From: Nissolia schottii
Taxonomy: Eukaryota > Streptophyta > Magnoliopsida > Fabales > Fabaceae
DNA length: 64,000 bases
Assembly (NCBI GenBank): GCA_003254905.1
Contig: QANU01095819.1
Coordinates: forward strand, 1,015,257-1,079,256
Direction: 5' to 3'
Numbering within the stretch: position 1 is the stretch's first letter; every line of letters begins with the position of its first letter. The translations under genes and the position numbers were made by a program. Positions 45,580-58,100 of this stretch are shown here, piece by piece. The notes beneath the pieces were generated by a model. It was not told the DNA's origin, searched no databases, and saw only the letters and a list, made by a program, of their open reading frames with translations.

Positions 45580-46640
45580 TCTGCTCTTTCTTCAGTTTTC
45601 ACCATTCTGATAATACTTTTCCTCGTATCTGCTCTTCAGTTTTTACCATTTCGGTAATACTTTGCCTTGCAGGAGAACCTTGCTTGCCTTTTCAATCGAC
45701 TAACTCCATTACACTAAAGACAAAATAAAATATAAATTTTACATAGTATTTTAAATAGTTCGGATAAAGATAAAGACCAATACAGGTCCTTACTTATCTG
45801 CTCATGCGCCTGATCTAACAGCATTTAATGGAGTTCCTTTGAGACCAAACCCACAAACTAGTCTTACCACAATTAACAATTTTATTTTATTTTATTTTAC
45901 TCACTAAAAAAATCAAATACGTGTATGTGAACCAAGAGAAAAAAGTTAAAATTAGGTTTAATCTTTGATATTAAAAACATTTTTGTTGTCCAATTTCGTA
46001 TTTTGCTCAAGGAACCAATGTTATTTGAGCATTATAATTAAACAATAAAATTAAATAACATATAAAAATATAATATGTGAATGTATATGTAGAGTACAAT
46101 AATTATGTAAAATTTATAGATATTTATATGTTATTATATTTTTGTACGTTATTCAATTTTGTTATTCAAATGATATTACTTTAAAAAACTCAGACAAAAA
46201 AACTAACGTTGTAACAACATATATCACTGTAGTCTATGTCTACATTGTACATAGTCCAACCCAGTTTTTTCTCTTCTTTAACTTTTTTTCATTTTTATTC
46301 CAGAAGAAAGACAAGAGCATTAAATACATGCAAATACATCAAACTACATACATTCAATATCAACCTACCTAGTCTCCATTCCTCGTTGGTTTTGTATTTT
46401 CTATTCTCAAAAATGCATTTTATAAATGAAGGGAAAGTGTATAGACAGACGAAGGAGACTGTCCCGGGCCTCTGTCTCTCAAATCAGATTTTGCGGCGTC
46501 ACTTTAAATTTATAAATTGAAAGCCCCTTGGGATTTGCAATTGGGACCCTCTGGCCATCAAATTGTCCATGGTGCAAGAATTCGGTGGAGGCTTGGGGAA
46601 TTCATGTAACTCTTGTATATATTAAATAAGCTTTGGGTGA
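45580..46640 (+). repeat. Single-arm copy of the foldback family
   Basis: Aligns in direct orientation with 30900-32050: ATAAATTTTACA.AGTATTTTAAATA, GATAAAGACCAATAC, GTGTATGTGAACCAAGAG, ATATCACTGTAGTCTATGTC, AGTGCATTAAATACATGCAA-like, then AAAGCCCCTTGGGATTTGCA. It has no inverted partner nearby. The left TIR of the 31738 element is missing. Confidence 0.6.
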
Positions 46641-47127
46641 GAGTGTTTTGTAGAGTTAAATGCAAAACCAATTTTCATTTTGCCATACAATTAATGTTAT
46701 TCTTTTCCATTGGACTAACTACTGTAATAACTATTCTTTGGCCGGCCCCCTACTAAACCTAAACCCTAATTATGCATCATTAATATACAAAATTTTTAGA
46801 GCTTCGAATTTCAAAGAATTATAACAAATTTATTTGCTTCCTTCGTGAAATGATGTCGTATTTCTATTATTATGTTAATTAAAGTTTCAAATTAATTCAA
46901 AACTTATGAACAAATAAACAGCGAATGCAATTGATTTAAACCGTTTTGAACAACAAGTTTAAAAACATAAAATGAATGGATGAGTGAAAGAGATTTTGGG
47001 TTTGTATGCTTACTTTGAGAATAAAGGAATGGAAAGGGGAAAATGTGAAGGAAAATAGATAATATGATTTCAGAGAAAAAAAAGGGGGAAATATGAGGGT
47101 TGGATGGTTGGATGAACAACCCTGCCT
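46641..47127. other. Intergenic, no gene seen
   Basis: AT-rich on the left, purine-rich on the right. Minus-strand open frames here are low-complexity Phe/Ser-rich readings. Confidence 0.4.
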
Positions 47128-47800
47128 CCCAATCCAAGCCCTAGTGTGGGTGGTTTGGTGTATGGAGTCTTGAGAATCAATCAGTGTGTGTGTGCCCCTG
47201 AGCGTGGGAGAGGGCGTGTTTCCTGTAGCCATGGCTGGTGCTTGTTATTGTTTCTTCTTCTCTCTGATTTTTTCTCTAGTTTTTTCCACTTGTTTTCTCT
47301 AGTTTCCTCTTGTTTTTTGCTGCTGGTGTCGTTCTGTTTTTTCTGCCCTATTTTCTCAGACCCCCCTTTCTTTTTATCTTGTTTTTTCTCACTTCCTTTC
47401 CCTCCTTTTCTCTCTCCTCGGATTCCCTTGCTCCCTTGGACTTCCTGCAGGTCATGTTGCTTTCAGGGAGCTGCAAGTGCAGGTCCTGGCTGCCTGCTCC
47501 CCAAGCCTGCAGCACAAAACAGCTTAGCCTTCTCTAACCCTTCCCCCAAAGCACTTTCTTTCACCAAAACAACCTAATACAAACAAACTCCTTTTTGTCT
47601 TTCTTCCCTAGGTAGTGGAACAAGCTCTGAAAGTGTGCTACAAGGCTGCTCACAGGTTGCTTCCTCAGGGAGATTGTCAGGGGCGTCTCAGATACGCCCT
47701 GCAACTCGCTTAGGGCGTTTTTGTTGTCAGCCCGTACACAAGGGCGTATTTTGCTGATTGATTCTCAAGACTCCATGCTTGGCCAAAAGGCCTTGGATTG
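47128..47800. repeat. 23-bp perfect inverted repeat flanking a pyrimidine-rich core
   Basis: ATGGAGTCTTGAGAATCAAT (continuing CAG, 47162-47184) returns as its exact reverse complement at 47754-47776. Outside it, CCAATCCAAG (about 47131) mirrors CTTGGATTGG (about 47792). The core has TTTTCT runs, a PstI-like CTGCAG-rich stretch, and the first GATACGCCC...GGGCGT palindrome of the following block. Confidence 0.55.
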
Positions 47801-50800
47801 GATCCCATGGCCTCCTTGGGACGTGGGGCAGGGCTCAAAGCCCTCCAATCCATTACACCTCATAATTCCCTTTGTTGTCTTATCATAGACATGCTGAAGG
47901 CGTATCTATTTGGCATCACCCGTGTCAATCCCTCAATGTCTATGCTAGAGACAAGTTTATATATGTTTAATATTCTTAATGATATCCTAAATACATATAT
48001 TACAAAAGGGTCTGTATCATAAGCCCCCTTGCACATGGAGGATGTTGCCAAATATTCTTCATGTGCAAAGCATCTGCGGACCCTTTTGCTGAAGAGCGTC
48101 TTTGCTTATCTGCTTTACTTGCTTGCTTCACTGCCTTCTGTCAATACTTGTTTATGTTATATCTTCATAAAAAAAATGCAAACAATATTCGAATTTTGGG
48201 TTAGTTAATAGTGTACACATAATGAGGGAAAAGATTCCCTGACATAGCCCCCAGGGTGTCTTTTCTTTGGCATACTCTACTTGTTCCTGGACTACTTGCA
48301 CTTTTCACTGCATGCAATTTGTTAGTAGAGAAATATCATATAACATTTCAGAGTTGAGTATAAATTGATAAGGATATAGTTAGAAACTTTTCCTCGAAGT
48401 AAAAATCTATCATTGAGCTGAAATCAGTTATTCATACTTTTATGGCTCTTTTTTGCACTATTAAGAATATAGAGCTCAAAGTCTTGATACTTTGCGTTCT
48501 TTCCCTTTCAGTCGGAGGTGAGTTACATGTCTTTTAGACTTTCTACTCCTTTCCTTTTTGAATTGGATTCAGCTTGTGTCTGTAGACTTTGTGCTCTTTC
48601 AATCGATTATGAATTCTATACTCTGAAGGCTTGTATCATTTGATTTTCCTGAGTGAGTGTCTACAAACTATATGCTCTTTCCATTTTCAGTTAGATATGA
48701 GTTACATGTCTTTTAGACTTTCTACTCTTTTTCCTTTTGAGTGGGATTTAACTCGTATCTCAAAGACTTTGAGCTCTTTCTCTTGATACACTCATTATTC
48801 AAGAGGTCATACAACCTTGGGGAGGGCGTCTCTGCCGATCGCTACCCCTTTCTTGATAATCCATTAAATCATATAAATTTGGGGATGGCGTCTCTGCCGT
48901 TCGTTTCCCCCCAACAAGTCATATAAATTCAGGGAGGGCGTCTCTACCGACCGCTACCCCTACTGATAAATCATGCAAATATGAGGATGGCGTCTCTGCC
49001 GTCCGTTTCCCCCCAACAAATCATATAAATTCAGGGAGGGCATCTCTGCCAACCGCTACCCCTATTTTGAAAATATAACAAGTCATATAGACTTGGGGAT
49101 AGCGTCTCTGCCGTCCGTTTCCCCTTTCTTGAAAGACTGATAAATCATGCAAATTTGGGGAGGGCGTCTCCGCCGACCGCTGCCCCTTTTGAAAACATAT
49201 GTCTGAAAGTTTCAAATAGAAAAATAATATTAAGTATATAGAGACACATACTCAATTCACAACGTTATTCTATCATGCATATTTTCTACGTGGGCTCCTA
49301 TCATTTATCTTATCATGCAAACATAGATGGCATGCACTCATGCTGGATATGATATAGAATGGAATAAGAACTTACAGGTATTAGCGAATGTGATATATCA
49401 GTAACACGGTTCCTTCTTTCTCTTCCTGAGAGGTTTCTTATCTTTTTCTTCTTCTTCACTGCTCTCTTCTTCCTCTGCTTCTTTTCTTCGATTTTCGTTG
49501 ACTCTTTTTATTTTTTGGGTTCTGCTGTTTGCTTGCTCGCTTTTGCATTGTATACATGACTTTTGATGGTGTGTTTGATTTATTGCAGAACTTGTTGCTC
49601 TTCTTCCACCCAAAAAAGACAATCAACTGTAGCAGTGGGTTCCCGTGCTAGGCATCCTGACAACCGTCTTGCCCTTTCTTCTGCTGCTTCTAAATCTGCA
49701 GCCCCCACTGTTTGGATTCATTTTCTTGACTTATAATCTTGTAATTTTGTTGATTTGCTGAGTTTTGTATAAGCTAGTCTTTAGAAGGATGAATGTGCCA
49801 TGTATTTGAGTAATGTTGACATTTGTATGGAACTTGTAGCTTTGTCTTGTTGAATTCTAGTCTTGACAGATTTGCTGAAAAATACGCCCTGAGCGTATTT
49901 GCTTGTTGTTGTTTGTGAAGATTGTTGCCTTTGTCTTGTTGCACTCTAGTCCTGATAGATTATACTGAAAATACGCCCTGAGTGGCTTTGTTGAGAAATG
50001 CACTGCAGGACACGTTTGTCAAAAAATACGCCATGCAGATTTTGCTGAAAAGATTCCGATTTGCATTTTGTTGGCTGATAATCTTGTGCAGCAATGGTTG
50101 GTTATTTATTTGCGTGTCTTCTACATCTTGTTGCTATTTGTGAGGCTTGTTGCCTTTGTTTTGTTGCATTTTTATCTTGGTAGGTTGTGCTAAAAAATAC
50201 ATCCTGAGTGGCTTTCTTGAGAAAATGCCTTCAGAACAGTTTTGTTCACAAAATACGCCCTTTCTGATGTTGCTGAAAAATTCTGATATGCAATTCTGAT
50301 GATGAAATACGCCCTGTACGTGTTGTAAAGAATTCTGATATGTAATTCTGATGATAAAATACGCCCTACAGGCTTCGCTGAACATGCTGATATGAAATTC
50401 TGATGTGTAACTTTGCTAAAAAATATGACCTATAGATTTGTTGCTCATAGGACTTGTTGCTTCTTGTTTCTTTTCTGTTGCTTCTTTGGCTTTGTATTGG
50501 CTATGGATGATATGTGAGCTGCTTGTATGATTCTCCCCCATTTGAGAGGTTGTGAAATGTAGGCTTGGCCTTTTAAATTGGCTCTTCCTTATCTGGACGG
50601 TTGAGATATTCATGCTTGGCTATGTGTGTTGGCTCCTCCTCATTTGAGGGGTAATAAATCTACATACTTGGTTGCTTGTTCTTGCCTTGACTAAAAATTA
50701 TTGTGCTGTCGACCATTGTGGTCGTGAGGGTATGATGGCCCTTTGGTTGTACCTAAACGGCTTCACCTCTTCAGTCTCGCATCACTCTTCTTTTGTGATG

Positions 50801-53420
50801 CTCACCTTAATGTGAATGCTTTGTGCTTGAGACTGGGGTGTTGGCCTATGACTTAGGATCCATGTGTGTGCGACCCTCGGTTTCTGATCTGCCCCTAAGG
50901 CCTTGGGCACACACATGTTAGGACTTTCATCGAGCCTCATTGGTCGCTATTTTCAGTCCCAACTTCCAACTGTCGAGTGCGTCGACGGGTGGGCGTAAAA
51001 TGCATTAAGTACGTTACGAATATTCCTCACAGCCCTGGATGTTTCCCAACTAGTACGGTACTTAAGCAATGTGGGTGAGCGTCCATAGGATGGGGGTGAT
51101 AGAAATTCTTGCAGCTCTGAATTTCTCACCATACTATTTCCATTGCCCATCCTATGTTGGGAGACACGTGGGCATATTTTACGAGCTTATCTCCCTTGCT
51201 CATAAAATGTTTCACGCCTTCACGTTTCAGTGGGTTATGCCCTGCGGCGTCCGTAGTTGATCCATGAGAGGTATCTCTTGCGCCTTAATACTCTCACTTG
51301 GGGATCATTACGTTTGGGGGTGACTAGAGCGTTCTACCATAGATAAGAGTCCCTGAGCCTATGGTGAATCGCTGAGCTCTGTCACTTGGGCATCATCTAT
51401 GATGGGGCTAGCCAAATGGGCTTGTGCCTCGGAAGGCGCTCGAAAGATGGTGACCGTGGGTTCCTTAAATGCCCTGGAACCTCACGCACATGGGCCTTCT
51501 TTCGCTGATTCACTGTTGTGCTATATTGGCTCTGCATTGGATAGCCATTGAGGCTTGCAGTGTAATTGTTTGCTTTTGTGTCAAGCATTGGTATCATTGT
51601 TGTGTTTCTCCTTTATTTTGTGATTCTTTGCTGCATGAAATGTACCAAATATGTATATGCATTGCATTCATGATGGTGATAAATAGTGACAGATAATGGA
51701 AGTCATGCAAAATATTTCTTCATCATTACTTTTAAAGCAAAAGCATATGAATCCATCTTAACTATGCTATTTAGGCTGATGCAAAGAGTCATAACAAATA
51801 AAACTAGTCAGCAAGTATCTATACCTCAATGTGCACTAGTCTACAAACATAAATGGCATGCACTCATGTTATATATGATCAAATATCATGATTTTGCTCA
51901 AAAATATCTTTTATTCATGGCTTTTAACTTTGGATTTTGTTTTAGGTGAACCATGATGTAATGGTAATGCAAATATTATCATATACAAAGCACTAGTCTA
52001 TCAAAGGCATTTATAGAGGTCATGTGTCTAAGAGAATAAATAATTGTGCACCATGTTTTCAAACTATATTTTAGAATAGTATTTTTTTTTTATACCTACT
52101 TGGTATGTCGAGGCGTCTCTGAATGACAGCCCTTAGTTTAGGGAGATCTCCCTTGCCAGCATCTTTTTTCGCGGGCATTTTTTCTTTCTCTGGTAGCAAG
52201 ACGCCTCCTAAGTATTAACTTTATTTCGCCGTGTCAAGTGGACATCTTTACTGTCAATGACTTTATAAATTCTTTTCAACCTGAATTCTTTATATACTTT
52301 AGCAAACAAGTTAATTTCATGGTAGATGCACATTTATAATAATCTAACATGAATTTATTAATTTTCATGTATCAGGCATTGGCACCTTCTCCCCCTTTTT
52401 TTAAGAAAAAATATGAATTGGATTGTTGCTTAGGGAACTTCACTTCTCTCTCCTTTTCTTTTAGTTGAAGTCATTTGGGAACAATTATGATTTTGAGTTG
52501 AGCAAAAACTATAAGAAAGGATTGATCATATTATTTTGTATACAAATTTATAATCTATGTTCAACTACTATTGGGCATCATTTTTAACAAGGGACATGAA
52601 TGACAGTGTCATTGCGTTATCATGATAAACAGTTCAGTTACAAAACTAACTACAACAACAGGTGTATAAAAATGAAAAGCATGTCCACCAGATCAAACCT
52701 TAGATGCAATTAAGGTAGTCATGATAATAACTAAGATTGCGAGTCGAAGATTAACACATAAGCAGGCATATATCACAGTTATAGACAACTCTTATCAGTA
52801 TGTAGAGATAGTAAGAACTATGAGGTTATAACGAAATAAAACTTTAGCTCGCATAGATATTCTGTCAAGCATGATCTTTTTGTTCTTTTATTTTTCTTTT
52901 TCTTTCTCCCACAATGTTTTGAAAGAAAAATGCATATTGTCCTCATGAATAGCTAAATTAGCCCTTCTTTGAGCATAATCAATTATGCAAGTAAAACTCA
53001 TTTGATTCATGCATTCTTAAAAATACACACGAAAATAATCCAGAGAAATTTTATGCCACATACTAAGGACTTGATAAATTTAACTTTTATACCGGACAAA
53101 TAATTTTTTTTTTTTGCATAATTCAGTTATAGTTCAGATACGCCCTCTATCCTCAGGGCGTATTTTCTGGAATCTAACAAAGATTTTATTTCTGGGTGTC
53201 TATTTTAGGCATAGATAAAACATGGATTGAGCTAATATAGGTCATACAGAAATAATTTATTTTCACGTTGCAAATTAAATAAAAAGGTCAAGTGTCCAGC
53301 ACAGATTTAGAGCAAGCATACTCGTGCAAAGATAGTCATTTATATTGCACATGAAATTCTTTTTTTTTTTTGTACTCTATTATTTACTCATGCGCGCTTC
53401 TTGCATATAAAATTATAACC

Positions 53421-53486
<66 letters not shown>

Positions 53487-54140
53487 TACACATTTTTTTA
53501 AAAAATTTCCAGGAGTGTATTGATAAGAGAAATCTTGTTTACAAGTAAATTAATTATATAAGCACCTTCACAAGAATGTCATTCAAGAACATATTCAAGT
53601 CAATAATTAATGAGAATCATGGCAATGTCATTATAATCATGTTAATAATAGCATGGTGTGAAGGTATAAAATATCAAAGAGACCATGAAACATATTGCAC
53701 AGTTAATAAAAAGAGATTTAAGAGTACTTAGCTTCCTTGTTTTGTTTGCACAAGTATAGCTTGCCGCCAATCTTGCTTGCTACTGGGCGTTTCTACAGAC
53801 AGCTTCAGATACACCCCGTGGCCTGAGCGAGGGCGTATTTTCTATATATTTTTTGAACTTAGGCGTTTCTGGATTGACTGTTATGGTGGGAGCTGCTGCA
53901 TATTATGGAATTCAATTACATGCCCCTCTTGTGCCACTGCTACTTTTCTTTCCAAGTTGACCATGGCGTCTACGTGTCTATTCTTATTGCAACTTACTCT
54001 AATTGAATGAAGAAAATTCTGAATCTCAAAAGCACATTTATTTTAATCAAATCATTAACGACACAAGCAAATTCATTTCTAGGCATAAAGCACACATTAT
54101 GTGCATTTTCTCATAAATCAAATAAACATGCAAGAAGGCA
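47801..54140. repeat. Uncharacterised long repeat block with ATACGCCC palindromes
   Basis: No transposase, polymerase or gag-like frame is convincing. ATACGCCCT or its inverse AGGGCGTAT recurs many times: about 49.9-50.4 kb repeatedly, then 53.1-53.2 kb and 53.8 kb. Several occurrences are paired as hairpins, such as AGATACGCCCTCTATCCTCA followed by GGGCGTATTTTC. 50.6-51.5 kb has higher GC and reads like an untranslated region of a large retroelement. (TA)n(CA)n microsatellites lie at 53421-53485. An LTR retrotransposon body or derivative is possible but unproven. Confidence 0.4.
48780..49200. repeat. About six tandem repeats of a 55-65 bp unit
   Basis: Units of the form AAATCATATAAATT.GGGGA, then GGCGTCTCTGCCG and (A/T)CCG(C/T)T.CCCC, repeat about six times. 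They alternate between two variants: GGAGGGCGTCTCTGCCGACC with GCTACCCC, and GGATGGCGTCTCTGCCGTCC with GTTTCCCC. Higher-order alternation suggests duplication of a dimer. Confidence 0.75.
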
Positions 54141-54148
54141 TAGAACCA

Positions 54149-55140
54149 TCAAGGGATGGTTTTAGTTAGTTTACCCACTTTTGAAGATGAAAATGTGAGT
54201 GATGTGAAGAGTGTTGAGTGGTCTTCTTGAAGCTTTGATGCTCCAATTTCAGCCCCTTTTTTTTTCTTTTCTTCCTTTTCTTGTGCGATTTGTGCTGACA
54301 TGAGTTGTACTTGTTGCAGCGTGAAATCATCCATTTTCTCCTTTTTCTTTCTCCAAATAATTTCTCTAAATAATATTATAACAGAACACATAAGCACAAA
54401 ATCAAAAAACAATATTAATGCTTGATTTAATTAAACAGTGAAAAGCAACAAAGTAAACCAAACAATTTAATTAAACATTGTCTCATATAAGGAGATAAAT
54501 GCGTATATTATTATAACAAAGGGAAAGATACGATAAACAATGACTTGACAGTGACATCATTGTTAAAAGACTTAAATCAAAATTCAACTCTCAATAAACA
54601 GGAAATGACATAATTGCAAGAACATTACTCGAACTATGGATTTAGCAAGAAGAAAGTCATCTTCAGGATGAGTGCATTTCAATATGATTGTTACATATAG
54701 TCTACGATTTAGAATGAAAATACATGAATTAGAAGAGTGGTTAAGAAAATATAGTGAGATATGAAGCAAAAAAATTATTGCTTACTTTTGACCACTTCCC
54801 AGACTGGATCTTCAACTATTACCAACAGGTCCTCCACTTCCTCGACAATTGCATGGTTGGTATAAAGGGTTTCAGTTACAAGAATTAGGCAATGGAAGAG
54901 GTTAGAATAAAACATAGCTAAGTGCAAAATCACAAGCCAAAAGTATCACTCACCTTTTGACAATAGGAAATCTCATTAGTCCACTCTCTTCTAAAGCCTG
55001 AGCTTGAGCTTCCTGTCTTCAATATAAAAAAAAAGGTAGTCCTTATAAGTCATAAATTCCACAACACCCATAGGCACTCATTGGCATGCAAAATAAATTA
55101 TATATAGAGAGATCGGAAGTTAAAATCACTAAAGAGATAG
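54149..55140 (-). pseudogene. Unrecognised gene family copy (minus, left outer arm)
   Basis: Minus-strand blocks read EAQAQALEE and RFPIVK ending at GTGAG (about 55015-54953), a segment near 54860-54790 resembling the VEELLGIVKDP block at 60.6 kb, and a 3' block 54412-54149. The last reads MCSVIILFREIIWRKKKEKM, then DDFTLQQVQLMSAQIAQEKE and EKKKKGAEIGASKLQEDHST. It is strongly charged and probably helical or coiled coil. The whole is an inverted counterpart of 60165-61230. The first Cys-pair exon is not present, because foldback repeat D begins at about 55140. Function unknown. Confidence 0.45.
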
Positions 55141-55184
55141 TGTAGTAAATAAAAAGAGAGAGAATTTAAATAAAAATCACTAAA

Positions 55185-58100
55185 ATGTGTAGTAATTTAA
55201 ATAAAAATTTAAACAATCAGTAAGGCAAGTAAAAAAAAGAGAGAGAACACCATGTTAGCTCAAATTTAAATAAGCACCATAGTCACTATCTAATCACTCA
55301 CTGATCACATCGATGAAGAGACTGATTTCTAATTCTAACTACGAATCAACATGAATGAAATACAACACTTCTAGAAATTCTTCATTTTTTATATTTTATT
55401 TTTATATTTAATGTAAGCTTAACAAAAAAGGAGAGAGATTGAAAGAAAACAAAAAATGGATAATAATAAGGAAGGGATAATATTTTGAACTGAAACTCTC
55501 ACCTGTTATGTTATATTTTTTCTTTCATTCATTCTTTAACTTCAAATCATATTCAGCAAAAAAAAAGGAAGGGATAATAATAAGGGAAAGGAGGGAAAAA
55601 TTCACACAACCAACCCACGAAACAATGCTGATATATTCTACCAAAACATATAGAAAAGCAAATCAAAAGGAAAAAAAAAAGTAAACACTTAAATCATTAA
55701 CATTAAAGAAAGAAACATTACAATTACAATAGGGGTTTTCATTTTAATCTAGAACATTCGGGATAATGGTGCGATGAATTGCATCGTCCCTCTAACTAAA
55801 CCTATGAGGAAATTCCATGGATGGTGAAATAGGAAGAAAATATATCACAAATTAATTGCGCAGTGAGCTTGAGTGAAAGAGTAGTTGCTATGTTACCTAG
55901 GTGGATACTGAAAGAGGAAAAAAACCCTTATAAAGAGTGATTTTGAGTTCCCTTGAATGCAGATCATTGAAGATCTTCACCTTTTATGTACGTAAAGGAA
56001 ATAAATTTTCCATCTTGGTCAAGTTTTTTATCTTTATTCTCATTTCTACTCTTTTTTCAGTTTTCATGATTATGGTAATTATTTAGCACCGTCCTTAGTT
56101 CTTGCTTGCAGTGTATCAAAATAAAGACAAAGAGGGGTTTGGTTGTCAGGTGGAGAAGTACTTGAGGCGTAGCATTTGGGAGAGATGTTAAGTGTGTTGT
56201 GACTTTTATCTTTTTATTATAGTTAATATCCAAGTTATCTAAAAAATTGTTCTATTACTTAACTTGGTTTTATAAAAAAATTAAAGTGTCAATTTAATTA
56301 ATCAGTTTATCTATCTAATTTTTGTTAGTGACTAACACTGTCAAAAAATTGCGAAAATGTCACGTCAAAACATTGTGTCATGCCATACATCAAAATAAAC
56401 TTTTTTTAAAAATAAAAAAAAGTAAGGAAAAAAGGACAAAATATCAATTATAGTTTCTGGTGAAAATTTTAGTCATTTAAAATGTAAATTTTTGCTTAAG
56501 ATTTTTCATAATTCGCAATGTAAAAATTTTTAATCTCTTGCATGCCCTCAAAGAACTTCATCATTTGTATGGAGAGAAGTGTGAAACAATTTATCATCTT
56601 GGCCAAGTTCTTTCTTCATTTTCACTATTCACAATACAGCAGCAAGTAATGCAGATTGCACACAACAAGTAATACCCAAAATCAAGAAGAGTTTAAAAAA
56701 AGCAATCGAAAGGAGAAAGAGACCATAGCTAAGAAAAGAAATTGTTCAATACAAATATTGCACACAACAAGTGATACATAAAATGAATGCACGTAGTTTA
56801 ATACATTCACATGTATTTAATGCACTTGTCATTTTTGTTGAATAAAAACGAAAAAGAAAGCTAAAGAAGAAAAAAGTTGGCTGGAAATATGTAGAGTGTA
56901 GACGTTGCAGCAACATATATCACTGTACATAGTCCAAGCCAACTTTTTCTCTTTAGTTTTCTGTTTCATTTTTATTTCAGAAGAAGGGCAAGTGCATTAA
57001 ATACATGAAAATGCATTAAACTATGTACATTCATTTTAGGTATTACTTGTGTGCAATATTTGCATTGAACAATTTTTTTTTTAGCTATGTTCTTTTTCTC
57101 CTTTCGCTTACTCATTTTAAACTCTTCTTCATTTTGGGTATTACTTGGTGCGTGCAATCTGCATACTTGCTGCTGTATTGTGCACAGTGAAAATGAAGTA
57201 AGAGAATTTAATCAAGATAATAAATTGTTTCACACTTCTCTCTATACAAATGATGAAATTCGTCGAGGACATGCAAGAGATTAAAACTTTTTACATTTTA
57301 AATTATGAAAAACCTTAAGCAAAAATTTACATTTTAAATGACTATAATTTTCACCTGAAACTATAATTGATATTTTGTCCTTTTTTCTTGACATAATATT
57401 TTGACGTGACATTTTCACAATCTTTTGACAATGTTAGCCACTAACAAAAAGTAGATAAATAAACTGATTAACTAAATTCACACTTTAATTTTTTATAAAA
57501 CTAAGTTAAATAATAAAACATTTTTTTAAATAACTTGGATATTAATTATAATAAAAAAATAAAAGTCACAACACACTTAACATCTCCCCCAAATGCTACG
57601 CCTCAAGTACTTCTCCACCTGACAACCAATTCCTCTTTGTCTTTATTTTGATACACTGCAAGCAACGACCAAGGACCACGATAATAACTACCATAATCAT
57701 GAAAACTAAAAAAAAAACAGAAATGAGAATAAAGATAAAAAACTTAGATGAAAAATTGCTTCTTTCCTTTACGTACACAAAAGATGAAGATCTTCAACAA
57801 TCTGCATTCAAGGGAACTCAAAATTACTCTTTATAAGTGGGTTTTTCCCTCTTTCACTATCCACCAAAGTAACATAGCAACTGCTCTCTCACTTAAGCTC
57901 ACTGCATAATCAATTTGTGATATATTTTCTTCCTTTTTCACCATCCATGAAATTTCCTCATAGGTTTAGTTAGAGGGACGATGCACTTCATCGCATCATT
58001 ATCCCGAATGTTGTAGATCAAAATGAAAACCCCGACTGCAATTGTAATGTTTCTTTCTTTAATGTTAATGTTTAAGTGTCTACTTTTTTTTCTTTTGGTT

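Noticed and set aside
47146..47577. 143-residue plus-strand frame starting MGGLVYGVLRINQ
   Set aside because: It starts within the inverted-repeat arm and is mostly Phe/Leu/Ser from TTTTCT runs; no homologous family recognised.
49398..49622. Minus-strand Glu/Lys-rich frame (ESSEEEEKDKK region)
   Set aside because: Low-complexity reading of a CTTCTT-rich tract. It could be a gag-like remnant of a retroelement, but no zinc knuckle or other motif supports this.
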